Assembly (NCBI GenBank): GCA_938049335.1
Contig: CALIYX010000009.1
Coordinates: 62,001-126,000 of the forward strand
Direction of reading: 5' to 3'
Length of the DNA: 64,000 bases
DNA from: an uncultured Clostridia bacterium
GTDB taxonomy: Bacteria > Bacillota > Clostridia > Peptostreptococcales > Anaerovoracaceae
Shown here: positions 1-8,243 of the stretch, piece after piece
How positions within the stretch are numbered: position 1 is the stretch's first letter
Layout of the letters: every line of letters begins with the position of its first letter
Translations under genes and position numbers: made by a program
The notes under the pieces: generated by a model
What the model saw: only the letters and a program-made list of their open reading frames with translations
What the model was told of the DNA's origin: nothing
Databases searched by the model: none

Positions 1-1308
1 GTAATTTCCTCTAAGAAATACTCGATTAAATAGAATTAGATACTGTAACAAAAGCGTTGTATCTATTCCCTCGATGATGGTCTCCTCAAGAGCCCTTCTC
101 ATCCTTCTCACCGCCTCAACTCTAGTGTCGCCGTAGACGATGATCTTAGCTGCCATAGAATCGTAGTAAGGACTGATGTCACAACCGCTATAAAGCGCGC
201 TCTCGACTCTTACACCGTTTCCACCTGGGAAGTGAACCATGTTCACATGTCCTGGAGAAGCAGCAAAATCCCTGACCGGATTCTCAGCACAAATTCTGCA
301 CTCTATTGCATGACCTTTAATCTTTACATCGCTTTGGTCTATATCAAGTGGCAAGCCCGAAGCGATTCTGATCTGCTGAGCAACAATATTTACCCCTGTT
401 ACCATCTCCGTTACAGGATGTTCAACCTGAATTCTCGTGTTCATCTCTATGAAATAGAAGTTGTTCTCACTGTCTAGCACGAATTCAACAGTACCTGCTC
501 CCTCATAGTTACAAGCCTCAGCAGCCTTAACCGCTGCTTCACACATCCTATCTCTAAGTCCCTGATCAAAAGCAAATGCTGGAGCTTCCTCTAGCATCTT
601 CTGATTCTTCCTCTGTATTGAGCAGTTTCTTTCACCTAGGTGAATCGTCTTCCCATAGGAGTCAGAAAGCACCTGTACCTCTATGTGCTTAGGGCTCAAA
701 ATAAGCTTTTCAATATATACTGTGTCATCGCCAAAGGCCGCTCTTGCCTCCGCTCTTGCCTCATCAAAGGCTCTTTCTATATCCTTAAGCGAATCTGCCC
801 TTCGCATGCCTCTGCCACCGCCACCTGCGGAAGCCTTAATCAAAATAGGAAATCCTATCTTCTCAGCTATACTCTTTGCTGTCTCGATATCCGTAACCGC
901 CCCATCTGAACCTGGAACCGTTGGGACCCCAGCCTTCATCATCAGCTCACGCGCAGCAGACTTATTTCCCATCTGTTCTATGACATTAGATGAGGGACCG
1001 ATGAATTTGATACCGTTCTCTTCACAAAGCGCAGCGAATGCAGGATTTTCTGATAGAAAGCCGAAGCCCGGATGGACTGCATCACAGCCCGTTCCGAGCG
1101 CCGCCTCTATTATATTATCCATCTTCAAATAGCTTTCCGAGGGTGGTGCAGCGCCGACACAAACAGATTCATTTGCGAGCAGGACGTGCAGCGAATCCTT
1201 GTCAGCTGACGAATATATCGCTACGGTTTCTATATTTTTATCCAAGCACTCTCTGATTATTCTCAGAGCAATCTCTCCTCTGTTTGCAACTAGGACACGC
1301 TTTAGCAT
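1..1308 (-). CDS. accC: Acetyl-CoA carboxylase, biotin carboxylase subunit (3' end cut)
   Basis: AccC carboxylates the biotin carried by AccB using ATP and bicarbonate, the first half-reaction of acetyl-CoA carboxylase in cytosolic fatty-acid synthesis. The protein starts MLKRVLVANRGEIALR, the usual biotin-carboxylase opening, and has the ATP-grasp glycine loop GGGGRGMR (encoded near 806-829). All 436 codons to the window edge are open. The last visible residues, around EGIDTT and the terminal GNY, match the family C-terminus, so roughly 10-15 residues are probably missing beyond base 1. The ATG overlaps the accB stop (ATGCTAA, 7 bp), so the two are likely translationally coupled. Identity is near certain; only the exact end is unseen. 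Confidence 0.95.
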   Translation of the reverse strand, partial: MLKRVLVANRGEIALRIIRECLDKNIETVAIYSSADKDSLHVLLANESVCVGAAPPSESYLKMDNIIEAALGTGCDAVHPGFGFLSENPAFAALCEENGIKFIGPSSNVIEQMGNKSAARELMMKAGVPTVPGSDGAVTDIETAKSIAEKIGFPILIKASAGGGGRGMRRADSLKDIERAFDEARAEARAAFGDDTVYIEKLILSPKHIEVQVLSDSYGKTIHLGERNCSIQRKNQKMLEEAPAFAFDQGLRDRMCEAAVKAAEACNYEGAGTVEFVLDSENNFYFIEMNTRIQVEHPVTEMVTGVNIVAQQIRIASGLPLDIDQSDVKIKGHAIECRICAENPVRDFAASPGHVNMVHFPGGNGVRVESALYSGCDISPYYDSMAAKIIVYGDTRVEAVRRMRRALEETIIEGIDTTLLLQYLILFNRVFLRGNY

Positions 1309-1754
1309 CTCTCTACCTCGTAAATATTTTGATTGAACTCAACCATATCTCCATTGACTTGCAGTACATTCTTTACCACTAGATCATATGGTGCCTTGAT
1401 CTCATTCATCATCTTCATAGCCTCAATTATGCACATTGGCTCTCCGGCTTTGACCTTGCTACCCACTTTGACGAATGGCTCGCTTTCGGGGTTTGCTGCA
1501 AGATAGAGAGTTCCAACAAGTGGGCTTTTAATGTACTCCTTGCCACTCTCATCTTCCATAGTCTTTGGAGCTGCCTTTACCGCCTTGCTTACCATGTCTG
1601 GCTGGCTAGGCTGAACAGCACATACATCAAAGCTTGAATTTGTGTTTGCCTTCTTAAGCTTAAGCTTAAGACCATCAGCATCAAATTCCATCTCCGAAAG
1701 GCCAGAGGTCTCGAATATCTCTATTAATTCCTTGACCCTGTTCTTAACTTCCAT
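1302..1754 (-). CDS. accB: Acetyl-CoA carboxylase biotin carboxyl carrier protein
   Basis: This 150-residue protein carries the covalent biotin that shuttles carboxyl groups between AccC and the carboxyltransferase. The C-terminal biotinyl domain has the canonical EAMKMMNEI motif, whose central Lys is the biotinylation site, preceded by the conserved SPLVGT strand. The N-terminal half (NRVKELIEIFETSGLSEMEF) is the usual AccB leader, followed by a short Ser/Pro/Ala-containing linker. Length is typical. It follows acpP after 2 bp and overlaps accC by 7 bp, so acpP-accB-accC is one operon. Biotin for this carrier probably comes in part through BioY, encoded at 3,864-4,430. Confidence 0.97.
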   Translation of the reverse strand: MEVKNRVKELIEIFETSGLSEMEFDADGLKLKLKKANTNSSFDVCAVQPSQPDMVSKAVKAAPKTMEDESGKEYIKSPLVGTLYLAANPESEPFVKVGSKVKAGEPMCIIEAMKMMNEIKAPYDLVVKNVLQVNGDMVEFNQNIYEVERC

Positions 1755-1756
1755 GA

Positions 1757-1987
1757 CTATGCCTTATACTGGTCAACGCACTTAACTACGTCTTCAACTG
1801 TCTTTAGCTGTTTTAGTACATCATCAGGTAGCTTGATGTCAAACTCTTCCTCAAGAGTCATAACTAGCTCAACTGCATCTAGTGAGTCAATCTTTAGATC
1901 CTCTGCTAGGTTTGATTCTAGCTTGATCTTGTCCTCATCTACGCTAAGTGTTTCAACGATTAGTTCCTTTACCTTCTCAAAAGTCAT
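1757..1987 (-). CDS. acpP: Acyl carrier protein
   Basis: A 76-residue acidic protein that carries growing acyl chains on a phosphopantetheine arm. The attachment serine is in the motif DSLDAVELVM, and the MTLEEEFDIKLPDD helix that follows is typical of bacterial ACP. It is the first gene of the visible acpP-accB-accC operon and has a promoter-like sequence about 130 nt upstream. The long AT-rich leader contains two palindromes (see regulatory entry), so the operon may be controlled in that region. Confidence 0.97.
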   Translation of the reverse strand: MTFEKVKELIVETLSVDEDKIKLESNLAEDLKIDSLDAVELVMTLEEEFDIKLPDDVLKQLKTVEDVVKCVDQYKA

Positions 1988-2064
1988 TATAAATACCTCT
2001 CTCTTCTTTAATAATCAAAATTAAACTATTGCTTTTCCCACTCACGCGGTGGTTTTGAAGTAAG

Positions 2065-2104
2065 TAAAATATTTTATCTAAAAGAATTTAGTTAAAATAT
2101 TTTA
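2065..2104. promoter_or_regulatory. Paired palindromes in the acpP leader
   Basis: The perfect 12-bp palindrome TAAAATATTTTA occurs twice, at 2065-2076 and 2093-2104, 28 bp centre to centre. Both copies lie between the predicted acpP promoter and the acpP start. Spacing near an integral number of helical turns would suit a dimeric repressor of fatty-acid genes. The stretch is very AT-rich, so chance is a real alternative. Confidence 0.35.
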
Positions 2105-2118
2105 TATAATTCTTTGTT

Positions 2119-2147
2119 AGAATACCATTTTGATATATCTATGTCAA
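2119..2147 (-). promoter_or_regulatory. Predicted sigma-A promoter for acpP-accBC
   Basis: On the minus strand TTGACA (2147-2142) is followed after 17 bp by TATTCT (2124-2119). The -35 is a perfect consensus and the -10 matches at four of six positions. This would give an acpP leader of about 125 nt. The rest of the 1,988-2,265 gap holds the palindrome pair and the terminator of the preceding gene. Confidence 0.55.
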
Positions 2148-2202
2148 AGGTTTTTTCGTGTAAAAATGTGTTGTTTTTGTGAAATCATAAGTCATTGCAA
2201 AT

Positions 2203-2230
2203 AAAAAAAGCCTCGCATTTGAGGCTTTAA
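2203..2230 (-). terminator. Rho-independent terminator after the GNAT gene
   Basis: On the minus strand the hairpin AAGCCTC...GAGGCTT is followed by a run of seven T. It lies about 40 bp downstream of the acetyltransferase stop and ends the prmA-GNAT transcript before the acpP promoter. Confidence 0.8.
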
Positions 2231-2265
2231 ACCCTTAAATACCAAGCTTTGATTGTCATAATAAA

Positions 2266-2754
2266 TCACATATATAATTTTGCCATCATATATTCGTCAA
2301 CAAATTCACCATCGACTAGCGTGGTTTTTCTTTTGATTCCCTCAATAGAAAATCCCTGTTTCTCATATAGATTTATAGCAGATGTATTTTGCGTCTCTAC
2401 TGTAAGCTCAAGTCTTTTGACCTGATTTTTTCTCGCCCATTCATCTAGCTTATCAAAAAGTTTTGTTCCGATTCCCTGTCCTTGAAATGAACGTCTGATT
2501 CCAATAACAATATATGCAGAGTGTCTTATTCTTCGAAAGCTTCCTCTTTTTGCTGCTAAAAAACCTACAATTTCGTGTTCACTAAAAGCACCTAGGAATA
2601 AATCATTTTCATTTGAGAGATTGTTTACTATTAAATCTTCATCAAACTGCCTTTCATCGGGCTCAAACATCATAAACTTTGTTTCTTGATCTATACTCTT
2701 CATACAATCAAAGAATATCTTTGCTTCGCTTTGATCTATCTTTCGTATTTGCAT
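2266..2754 (-). CDS. GNAT-family N-acetyltransferase
   Basis: A 162-residue protein with the GNAT fold. Motif A is visible as RRSFQGQGIGTKLFDKLDEW (residues about 88-107), where the Q/R-x-x-G-x-G/A loop binds acetyl-CoA. The downstream strand ends in INLYEKQGFSIEG, the usual motif B. It is probably an acetyltransferase of the RimJ/RimI or small-amine type, but the acceptor cannot be told from sequence. It starts 21 bp after prmA with its own AGAGG site and so is likely the last gene of that transcript. Confidence 0.85.
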   Translation of the reverse strand: MQIRKIDQSEAKIFFDCMKSIDQETKFMMFEPDERQFDEDLIVNNLSNENDLFLGAFSEHEIVGFLAAKRGSFRRIRHSAYIVIGIRRSFQGQGIGTKLFDKLDEWARKNQVKRLELTVETQNTSAINLYEKQGFSIEGIKRKTTLVDGEFVDEYMMAKLYM

Positions 2755-2775
2755 AAATTACCTCTTTATAGCCTA

Positions 2776-3747
2776 CTAGACTGCTTTATTCATTGCAACG
2801 ATACTGCACCACTCGCCCAAAATAGCTTTTTCTACTATCTCAAATCCACATTCTATCATACATTTTTCTACAACCTCAGATTTCTCTGTTAGTATGCCTG
2901 ATGTAATGAATATGCCCTTTTCTTCAAGATGTCTTTTGGTATCCTTTGATAGTCTCATGACAATATCTGCAAGTAAATTTGCAACTACAATATTTGCTTT
3001 ATAGTCAACACCCACTGTTAGGTCTCCAACTATTGCCTTAGCTCTATCGCTAACACCATTTAGTTCATAGTTTTCGTTTGATACTCTTACAGCATCCTCA
3101 TCTATGTCTATTCCAAGTACATCAGATGCGCCTAGCTTTGCAGCAGCTATTGAAAGTATCCCCGATCCACTTCCTACATCTAATACCTTATATCCGCCGT
3201 GCATATATTTTTCTATCATTCTTATGCAGAGCATAGTTGTCTCATGAGTTCCCGTTCCAAACGCCATGCCTGGGTCTATCTCTATGACAATATCCTCCTC
3301 ATTAGGCTTATACTCACACCACGTAGGCTTTACTACTATATTATTAGAAAGCTTCGTTGGCTTGAAATACTCCTTCCACTTATCGCGCCAGAGCACATCG
3401 TCTTCAACCTTAGCACTAACTGAAAGCTCTCCTAGATCTGCTTCAGCACCATATCTTCCCTCGGCTGCAGATTTAGCCAGCTCCTCTATAGCCTTTCTTA
3501 CATCGTTTGACTTGCTGTGTCCTTCCTCATCATCAGCAAAGAAAACAGTAACTGCAGGCTCAATCATGCTAAGGTCTGGTATCTGACTTCCGTCGTACCA
3601 TTCGCTTGGACCAGGAGATGCTATCATTGCAAGGATTTCATCTGGATCATCTATCATCGCATCGTTAATTCCTATGTTCATAAGTGCTGCAAGGACTGGA
3701 TCAATTCCGCTCTTGCTCGTCTTAATCTTCACTTCTATATATTTCAT
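2776..3747 (-). CDS. prmA: Ribosomal protein L11 methyltransferase
   Basis: PrmA methylates ribosomal protein L11 using S-adenosylmethionine. The 323-residue protein has the L11-binding N-terminal domain and a class I methyltransferase domain with VLDVGSGSGILSIAAAK (SAM motif I), an acidic motif GIDIDEDAV, and NLLADI as motif IV. A good GGAG site precedes the ATG. In many Firmicutes prmA directly follows dnaJ. Here bioY and a hairpin terminator lie between them, so prmA expression depends on readthrough or a promoter I could not identify. Confidence 0.95.
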   Translation of the reverse strand: MKYIEVKIKTSKSGIDPVLAALMNIGINDAMIDDPDEILAMIASPGPSEWYDGSQIPDLSMIEPAVTVFFADDEEGHSKSNDVRKAIEELAKSAAEGRYGAEADLGELSVSAKVEDDVLWRDKWKEYFKPTKLSNNIVVKPTWCEYKPNEEDIVIEIDPGMAFGTGTHETTMLCIRMIEKYMHGGYKVLDVGSGSGILSIAAAKLGASDVLGIDIDEDAVRVSNENYELNGVSDRAKAIVGDLTVGVDYKANIVVANLLADIVMRLSKDTKRHLEEKGIFITSGILTEKSEVVEKCMIECGFEIVEKAILGEWCSIVAMNKAV

Positions 3748-3773
3748 GCCTATAGCTCCTTTTGTTCAAAAAC

Positions 3774-3811
3774 TAAAATAGCTCCGCTTAAAATATATCA
3801 TTTGCGAAGCT
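3774..3811 (-). terminator. Terminator or attenuator between bioY and prmA
   Basis: On the minus strand AGCTTCGC (3811-3804) pairs with GCGGAGCT (3787-3780), with one G-U pair and a 16-nt loop, followed by ATTTTAG. It lies 27 nt before the prmA start, so it could either end bioY or partly attenuate readthrough into prmA. Confidence 0.5.
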
Positions 3812-3863
3812 AATTATCAATAAATATGTCAGGTTCCTTTTGATGAGTATCTTGTCGAATACT

Positions 3864-4430
3864 TTAGAATGACATCTTGGAAATCGCCTTCTTAAGCTGA
3901 AGTCCTACTGTTGCCGCTAAGAAGCACTTTACAACATCAACAGGCATCTGAATTGATATTGATGAGAGAAGAAGTACTGAAACTGCCTTATCAGTTTTGA
4001 TGTAGCAAAGCATGATGATCAGCTTGTAGGTGATTCCTATGGCATAAATCAGAACAAAGCCAACCATCGATGCGAAGAAATATCTTTTAATGCTAGGTGT
4101 TCCTCTCTCTGAGATATATCCAACTGCATACGATGCAAAGATGAAGGAGATGATATATCCAAATGTCGGCATGAGCACATAGTTGAAGCCTCCGCCACCA
4201 GCGAAAACTGGAACTCCGCATATTCCGAGGACCAGATATATTGTAAGGGAAAGTGCACCTAGCTTGCTACCTAGTACAAATCCCGATAGGATAACGAAGA
4301 AGAGTTGCATGGTTACATAGTCCATAAACGGCATCGGTATCTTGATGAATGCACCAACTGATACCAGTGCTGTAAATAGAGCTACAATTGCTAGTCTGCT
4401 TGTCTTGTTTTGAAACTTGTCTGTAATCAT
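3864..4430 (-). CDS. bioY: BioY biotin transporter (ECF S component)
   Basis: BioY is the membrane substrate-binding subunit that takes up biotin, alone or with an energy-coupling EcfAAT module (not in this window). The 188-residue protein has about six hydrophobic segments. The signature region is GGGGFNYVLMPTFGYIISF (residues about 77-95), matching the family GGxGxxxxxxPTxGY. The start is fixed by GGAGG 8 nt before the ATG. It sits between dnaJ and prmA, a place where those genes are usually adjacent. Two regulatory signals lie immediately upstream: a BirA-like dyad and a long hairpin covering the ribosome site. Its likely role is to feed biotin to AccB. Confidence 0.93.
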   Translation of the reverse strand: MITDKFQNKTSRLAIVALFTALVSVGAFIKIPMPFMDYVTMQLFFVILSGFVLGSKLGALSLTIYLVLGICGVPVFAGGGGFNYVLMPTFGYIISFIFASYAVGYISERGTPSIKRYFFASMVGFVLIYAIGITYKLIIMLCYIKTDKAVSVLLLSSISIQMPVDVVKCFLAATVGLQLKKAISKMSF

Positions 4431-4431
4431 A

Positions 4432-4467
4432 ATAATAACCTCCGTAGTAAATTACGAAGGTTATTAT
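4432..4467 (-). promoter_or_regulatory. Hairpin sequestering the bioY ribosome site
   Basis: Bases 4432-4446 and 4453-4467 are inverted complements over 15 bp (14 Watson-Crick and one G-U in the RNA), with a 6-nt loop. The bioY Shine-Dalgarno GGAGG lies inside the 3' arm, and the arm ends 1 nt before the ATG. As RNA this would block ribosome access; as DNA it could be a repressor site. It has no T-run and is not a terminator. Confidence 0.7.
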
Positions 4468-4481
4468 ATCACTATGGATTT

Positions 4482-4514
4482 CATTGGTAAACTATTTTAT
4501 AATTTGGTTTACAA
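4482..4514. promoter_or_regulatory. BirA-like biotin operator upstream of bioY
   Basis: Half-sites TGGTAAACT and GGTTTACAA are arranged as an imperfect dyad separated by 12 bp. The right half is identical to the E. coli bioO half-site as I recall it; the left matches at seven of nine positions. The spacing is shorter than the usual 13-16, so the call rests mainly on position before bioY. Confidence 0.5.
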
Positions 4515-4568
4515 TACGCTGCTCATGACTAAAAAATAAATCCAGAGGCCATGTCAACAGCTTATTTA

Positions 4569-5711
4569 TTAAAAACCAAAGATTTCTTTTACCTTTTGTG
4601 CAAAGCCATTTTTCTTCTGATAGCAGTTCTTATCTAGAGCCGCATCCATATCTTCTATAGCCTTGCGCTGCTTTGCGTTAAGCTTTGTTGGAACCTCGAG
4701 CTGGACCTTTACATAAAGATTTCCCATTCTGCCATTTCTAACATTCTTAACGCCCTTACCCTTGAGTCTAAAAACAGTCTCTGGCTGAGTTCCTGCTGGA
4801 ATCTTATATGAAACCTTACCGTCAAGCGTTGGTACTATAATCTCATCTCCTAGCGCTGCCTGAACAAAAGTAATCGGCATGTCTAGGTAAAGGTCATCTC
4901 CAGTACGCTTAAATAGCTTATGCGGTTTTACATCTAGCACGATGTAGAGGTCTCCTGCCGGACCTCCGTTCACACCTGGCTCACCCTGTCCTCTTAGTGG
5001 AATAACTGTATCTGTATCGACACCTGCTGGTATCTTAACATCTATTGTTATCGTCTTGCGAACGCTTCCTGTTCCATTACAATCTGGACATGGAGTCTCT
5101 ATCTTATATCCTGTACCATTACACTCTGGGCATGTGCTCTGGCTGTGGAACTGTCCAAAAGGTGTTCTCTGAACGCTATCTACAACACCTTTTCCGTTAC
5201 ACCTTGAGCATGTGTGCTTTTCTGTTCCAGGTGCATTACCTTCACCACCACATTTTTCGCACTTAACCATCTTGGTAAGTCTTATCTTCTTATTTGTACC
5301 GAAAGCAGCTTCTTCAAATTCAATTGTAACGTGCTTCTGAAGGTCTCTTCCCTTCTGAGGGCCGTTTCTTCTTCCGCCTCCGAAGCCACCACCGAAGCCA
5401 CCACTAAACATGCCACCAAACATATCAAAGATATCTTCAAAGCCACCGCCAGAAAAGCCTCCCTGACCAAATCCAGCGTTTGGATCTACACCTGCATGTC
5501 CGAAGCGATCATACTTTTCCTTCTTCTCAGCATCTGAAAGTACAGCGTATGCTTCGTTTATTTCCTTGAATTTTTCTTCTGCAGCTTTATCGTCAGGATT
5601 TCTATCAGGATGATACTTCATTGCCAGCTTTCGGAATGCTTTTTTTATCTCATCATCTGAGGCTCCTTTTTGTAGCCCCAGGACCTCATAGTAATCTCTT
5701 TTTTCTGCCAT
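4569..5711 (-). CDS. dnaJ: Chaperone DnaJ
   Basis: DnaJ (380 residues) delivers unfolded proteins to DnaK and stimulates its ATPase. The J domain carries the HPD motif in YHPDRNPDD (residues about 33-41). A Gly/Phe-rich region (about 75-115) follows, then four zinc-binding CxxCxGxG repeats (CEKCGGEG, CSRCNGKG, CPECNGTG, CPDCNGTG), then the two C-terminal beta domains. It is the last gene of the CIRCE-controlled operon hrcA-grpE-dnaK-dnaJ. A hairpin separates it from dnaK. Confidence 0.98.
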   Translation of the reverse strand: MAEKRDYYEVLGLQKGASDDEIKKAFRKLAMKYHPDRNPDDKAAEEKFKEINEAYAVLSDAEKKEKYDRFGHAGVDPNAGFGQGGFSGGGFEDIFDMFGGMFSGGFGGGFGGGRRNGPQKGRDLQKHVTIEFEEAAFGTNKKIRLTKMVKCEKCGGEGNAPGTEKHTCSRCNGKGVVDSVQRTPFGQFHSQSTCPECNGTGYKIETPCPDCNGTGSVRKTITIDVKIPAGVDTDTVIPLRGQGEPGVNGGPAGDLYIVLDVKPHKLFKRTGDDLYLDMPITFVQAALGDEIIVPTLDGKVSYKIPAGTQPETVFRLKGKGVKNVRNGRMGNLYVKVQLEVPTKLNAKQRKAIEDMDAALDKNCYQKKNGFAQKVKEIFGF

Positions 5712-5729
5712 ATTCTCACCTATACTAAC

Positions 5730-5767
5730 CGCAAACGAGGATTTGCTTCAGAGCAAATCCTCTTGCG
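5730..5767 (-). other. Intercistronic hairpin between dnaK and dnaJ
   Basis: GAGGATTTGCT (5737-5747) is perfectly complementary to AGCAAATCCTC (5752-5762) with a TCAG loop, extended by CGCAA/TTGCG. No T-run follows on the minus strand, so it is not a standard terminator. It could set the dnaK:dnaJ ratio by processing or mRNA stability. Confidence 0.7.
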
Positions 5768-5787
5768 AGTCAAGCTAAATCTTTCCT

Positions 5788-7653
5788 TTATTTATTCTCA
5801 TCATCTACAACAGTGTAATCTGCATCAACTACATTGTCGTCTGCTGCGCTTCCTGCATCTGCACCTGCGCTCTGACCTGCTCCACCCATGCCTGACATGT
5901 CTGGGCCAGCTTCAGCGCCTGCCTGCTGATATAGCTTTGTTGAAACTTCAGTGAACTTAGCTGAAAGTGCTTCTGACTTAGCCTTGATGTCCTCTTCATT
6001 GTTAGCCTCAAGAGCCTTCTTTAGCTCCTCGTTAGCTTCCTTGATAGCTGATTCATCTGCTGCATCAATCTTTCCTTCTAGATCCTTTAGGGACTTCTCT
6101 GTCTGGTATACAAGAGCCTCAGCCTGGTTTCTATTCTCGATAGCTTCCTTCTTCTTCTTATCCTCAGCAGCATAAGCTTCTGCTTCTCTTACCTTAGCCT
6201 GGATTTCTTCCTCTGAAAGCTTTGTTGATGATGTGATTGTAATCTTCTGCTCCTTACCTGTTCCGAGGTCCTTAGCGCTTACATTTACAATGCCGTTAGC
6301 ATCGATATCAAATGTAACCTCAATCTGTGGAATTCCACGTGGAGCTGGAGCGATTCCTGTAAGCTGGAACTGTCCTAGTGAGATATTATCTGCTGCCATT
6401 TCTCTTTCACCCTGCATTACGTGGATGTCTACAGCTGTCTGGTTGTCTGCAGCTGTTGAGAATACCTGGCTCTTCTTTGTTGGGATTGTTGTATTTCTCT
6501 CGATTAGCTTTGTTGCAACTCCGCCAAGTGTCTCGATTGAAAGTGAAAGTGGTGTTACGTCTAGTAGAAGAACGTCGTTAACCTCACCTGTCAAAACACC
6601 AGCCTGGATAGCAGCACCGATTGCTACGCACTCATCAGGGTTGATTCCCTTGAATGGCTCCTTACCTGTAACTCTCTTTACAGCTTCCTGTACAGCTGGA
6701 ATTCTTGTTGAACCACCTACTAGGATTACCTTCTCAATATCGCTGTTTGTAACGCCAGCATCTTCCATAGCCTTCTTCATAGGTGCAACTGACTTTTCAA
6801 CTAAGTCTGCAGTTAGCTGTTCAAATTTAGCTCTTGAAAGGTCCATGTTTAGGTGAAGTGGTCCATCTGCTGTAACTGTGATAAATGGCAAGTTAATATT
6901 TGTTGTCTGAGCACTTGAAAGCTCCTTCTTTGCCTTCTCAGCTGCTTCCTTTAGTCTCTGAAGTGCCATCTTATCAGCTCTAAGGTCCACACCGTTTTCC
7001 TGTGCGAATGTATCTGCAAGATATGTAACTATCTTGTTATCAAAGTCGTCACCACCAAGCATTGTGTCACCATTTGTTGCCAGTACTTCAAATACGCCAT
7101 CACCTAGCTCAAGGATTGATACGTCGAATGTACCACCACCCAAATCGTATACTAGAATCTTGTGTGAGCCCTCTTCCTTATCTAGACCATATGCTAGTGA
7201 AGCTGCTGTTGGCTCGTTGATGATTCTCTTTACATCAAGACCTGCAATCTTACCAGCATCCTTTGTTGCCTGCTTCTGCGCATCTGAGAAGTATGCTGGA
7301 ACTGTAATTACTGCTTCAGTAACCTTCTCTCCTAGGTAGCTCTCAGCGTCAGCCTTTAGCTTAGAAAGGATCATTGCACTGATGTCCTGTGGAGTGTACT
7401 TCTTGTCATCGATTGTTACTGTGTAGTCCTCACCCATGTGTCTCTTAATGGATGTAATTGTTCTCTCAGGGTTTGTTACAGCCTGTCTCTTAGCTGTCTC
7501 ACCTACAAGTCTTTCGCCGTTCTTTGCAAAACCAACGATAGATGGTGTAGTTCTGTTACCCTCTGCATTTGCAATTACTACTGGTTCGCCACCTTCCATT
7601 ACTGCAACGCAGCTGTTTGTTGTTCCTAGATCTATTCCTATTACCTTTGCCAT
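5788..7653 (-). CDS. dnaK: Chaperone DnaK (Hsp70)
   Basis: DnaK (621 residues) is the ATP-driven Hsp70 chaperone. The ATPase domain opens with IGIDLGTTNSCVAVMEGG, contains the phosphate-2 loop VYDLGGGTFDVSI and the adenosine loop ILVGGSTRIPAVQ. The substrate-binding domain follows the DVTPLSLSIETLGG linker region, and the C-terminus is acidic (DADYTVVDDENK). The length matches the Firmicute form. The start is supported by AGGAGG 9 nt upstream. It sits between grpE and dnaJ in the heat-shock operon. Confidence 0.99.
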   Translation of the reverse strand: MAKVIGIDLGTTNSCVAVMEGGEPVVIANAEGNRTTPSIVGFAKNGERLVGETAKRQAVTNPERTITSIKRHMGEDYTVTIDDKKYTPQDISAMILSKLKADAESYLGEKVTEAVITVPAYFSDAQKQATKDAGKIAGLDVKRIINEPTAASLAYGLDKEEGSHKILVYDLGGGTFDVSILELGDGVFEVLATNGDTMLGGDDFDNKIVTYLADTFAQENGVDLRADKMALQRLKEAAEKAKKELSSAQTTNINLPFITVTADGPLHLNMDLSRAKFEQLTADLVEKSVAPMKKAMEDAGVTNSDIEKVILVGGSTRIPAVQEAVKRVTGKEPFKGINPDECVAIGAAIQAGVLTGEVNDVLLLDVTPLSLSIETLGGVATKLIERNTTIPTKKSQVFSTAADNQTAVDIHVMQGEREMAADNISLGQFQLTGIAPAPRGIPQIEVTFDIDANGIVNVSAKDLGTGKEQKITITSSTKLSEEEIQAKVREAEAYAAEDKKKKEAIENRNQAEALVYQTEKSLKDLEGKIDAADESAIKEANEELKKALEANNEEDIKAKSEALSAKFTEVSTKLYQQAGAEAGPDMSGMGGAGQSAGADAGSAADDNVVDADYTVVDDENK

Positions 7654-7694
7654 ATCAAATTCCTCCTAAAATACTTAATTTATTTCACTAATTG

Positions 7695-8243
7695 TTAGTT
7701 GTTTACCTTAACCATTGCAGCTCTGATAACCTTGCCGTTAAGCGTGTATCCTTTCTGCATTACATCCGTAACCTTGCCGCTCTCATACTGTGGATCATCA
7801 CCAGTCAAAACAGCATTATGGAAGTTCGGATCAAAGTCAGCTCCTAGAGCATGAATTTCCTCAAGTCCAGCCTTGTTTAGCTTATCTAGCATCTGCTTAA
7901 AAATCATCTGCATTCCGGTAACAAAGCCTTCGTCATCTGTATCGTGCTGAAGCGCTCTCTCAAAGTTATCCAAAACCTCTAAAAGGCTTGAGACAAGATT
8001 CTCATTCGCATAGCTTCTGAGGTCATCCTTCTCTTTGGAGACTCTCTTCTTATAGTTCTGAAACTCTGCCATGAGTCTGACATATTTGTTTGCCATATCA
8101 TCAGCATTTTCTTCTTCCTTAGCTACAAGCTCTTCCTCAGCTTCTTCTGGCTTATCTATATCCTCAGCCTTATCCTCGCAAGCCTTGCATTCCTCATCCT
8201 TGAGCTCGCATGCCTCTGCGTTCATCTTCTTCTTATTCGCCAC
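7695..8243 (-). CDS. grpE: Nucleotide exchange factor GrpE
   Basis: GrpE (182 residues) releases ADP from DnaK. The N-terminal third is acidic and probably disordered, followed by a coiled-coil (YVRLMAEFQNYKKRVSKEK) and the beta-wing domain with the conserved NFERAL and GxVxDVMQKGYTLNGKVIRAAMV segment. The start is a GTG with GGAGG 8 nt upstream, and the gene overlaps hrcA by 11 bp, so the two are translationally coupled. Confidence 0.97.
   Translation of the reverse strand: MANKKKMNAEACELKDEECKACEDKAEDIDKPEEAEEELVAKEEENADDMANKYVRLMAEFQNYKKRVSKEKDDLRSYANENLVSSLLEVLDNFERALQHDTDDEGFVTGMQMIFKQMLDKLNKAGLEEIHALGADFDPNFHNAVLTGDDPQYESGKVTDVMQKGYTLNGKVIRAAMVKVNN

Noticed and set aside
4501..4568. 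Terminator after dnaJ
   Set aside because: I see only a weak AAATAA/TTATTT pairing without a clear stem, so none is called.
6233..6856. A 207-codon plus-strand open frame antisense to dnaK
   Set aside because: It is a typical shadow of dnaK's biased codon use, without start signal or family likeness.
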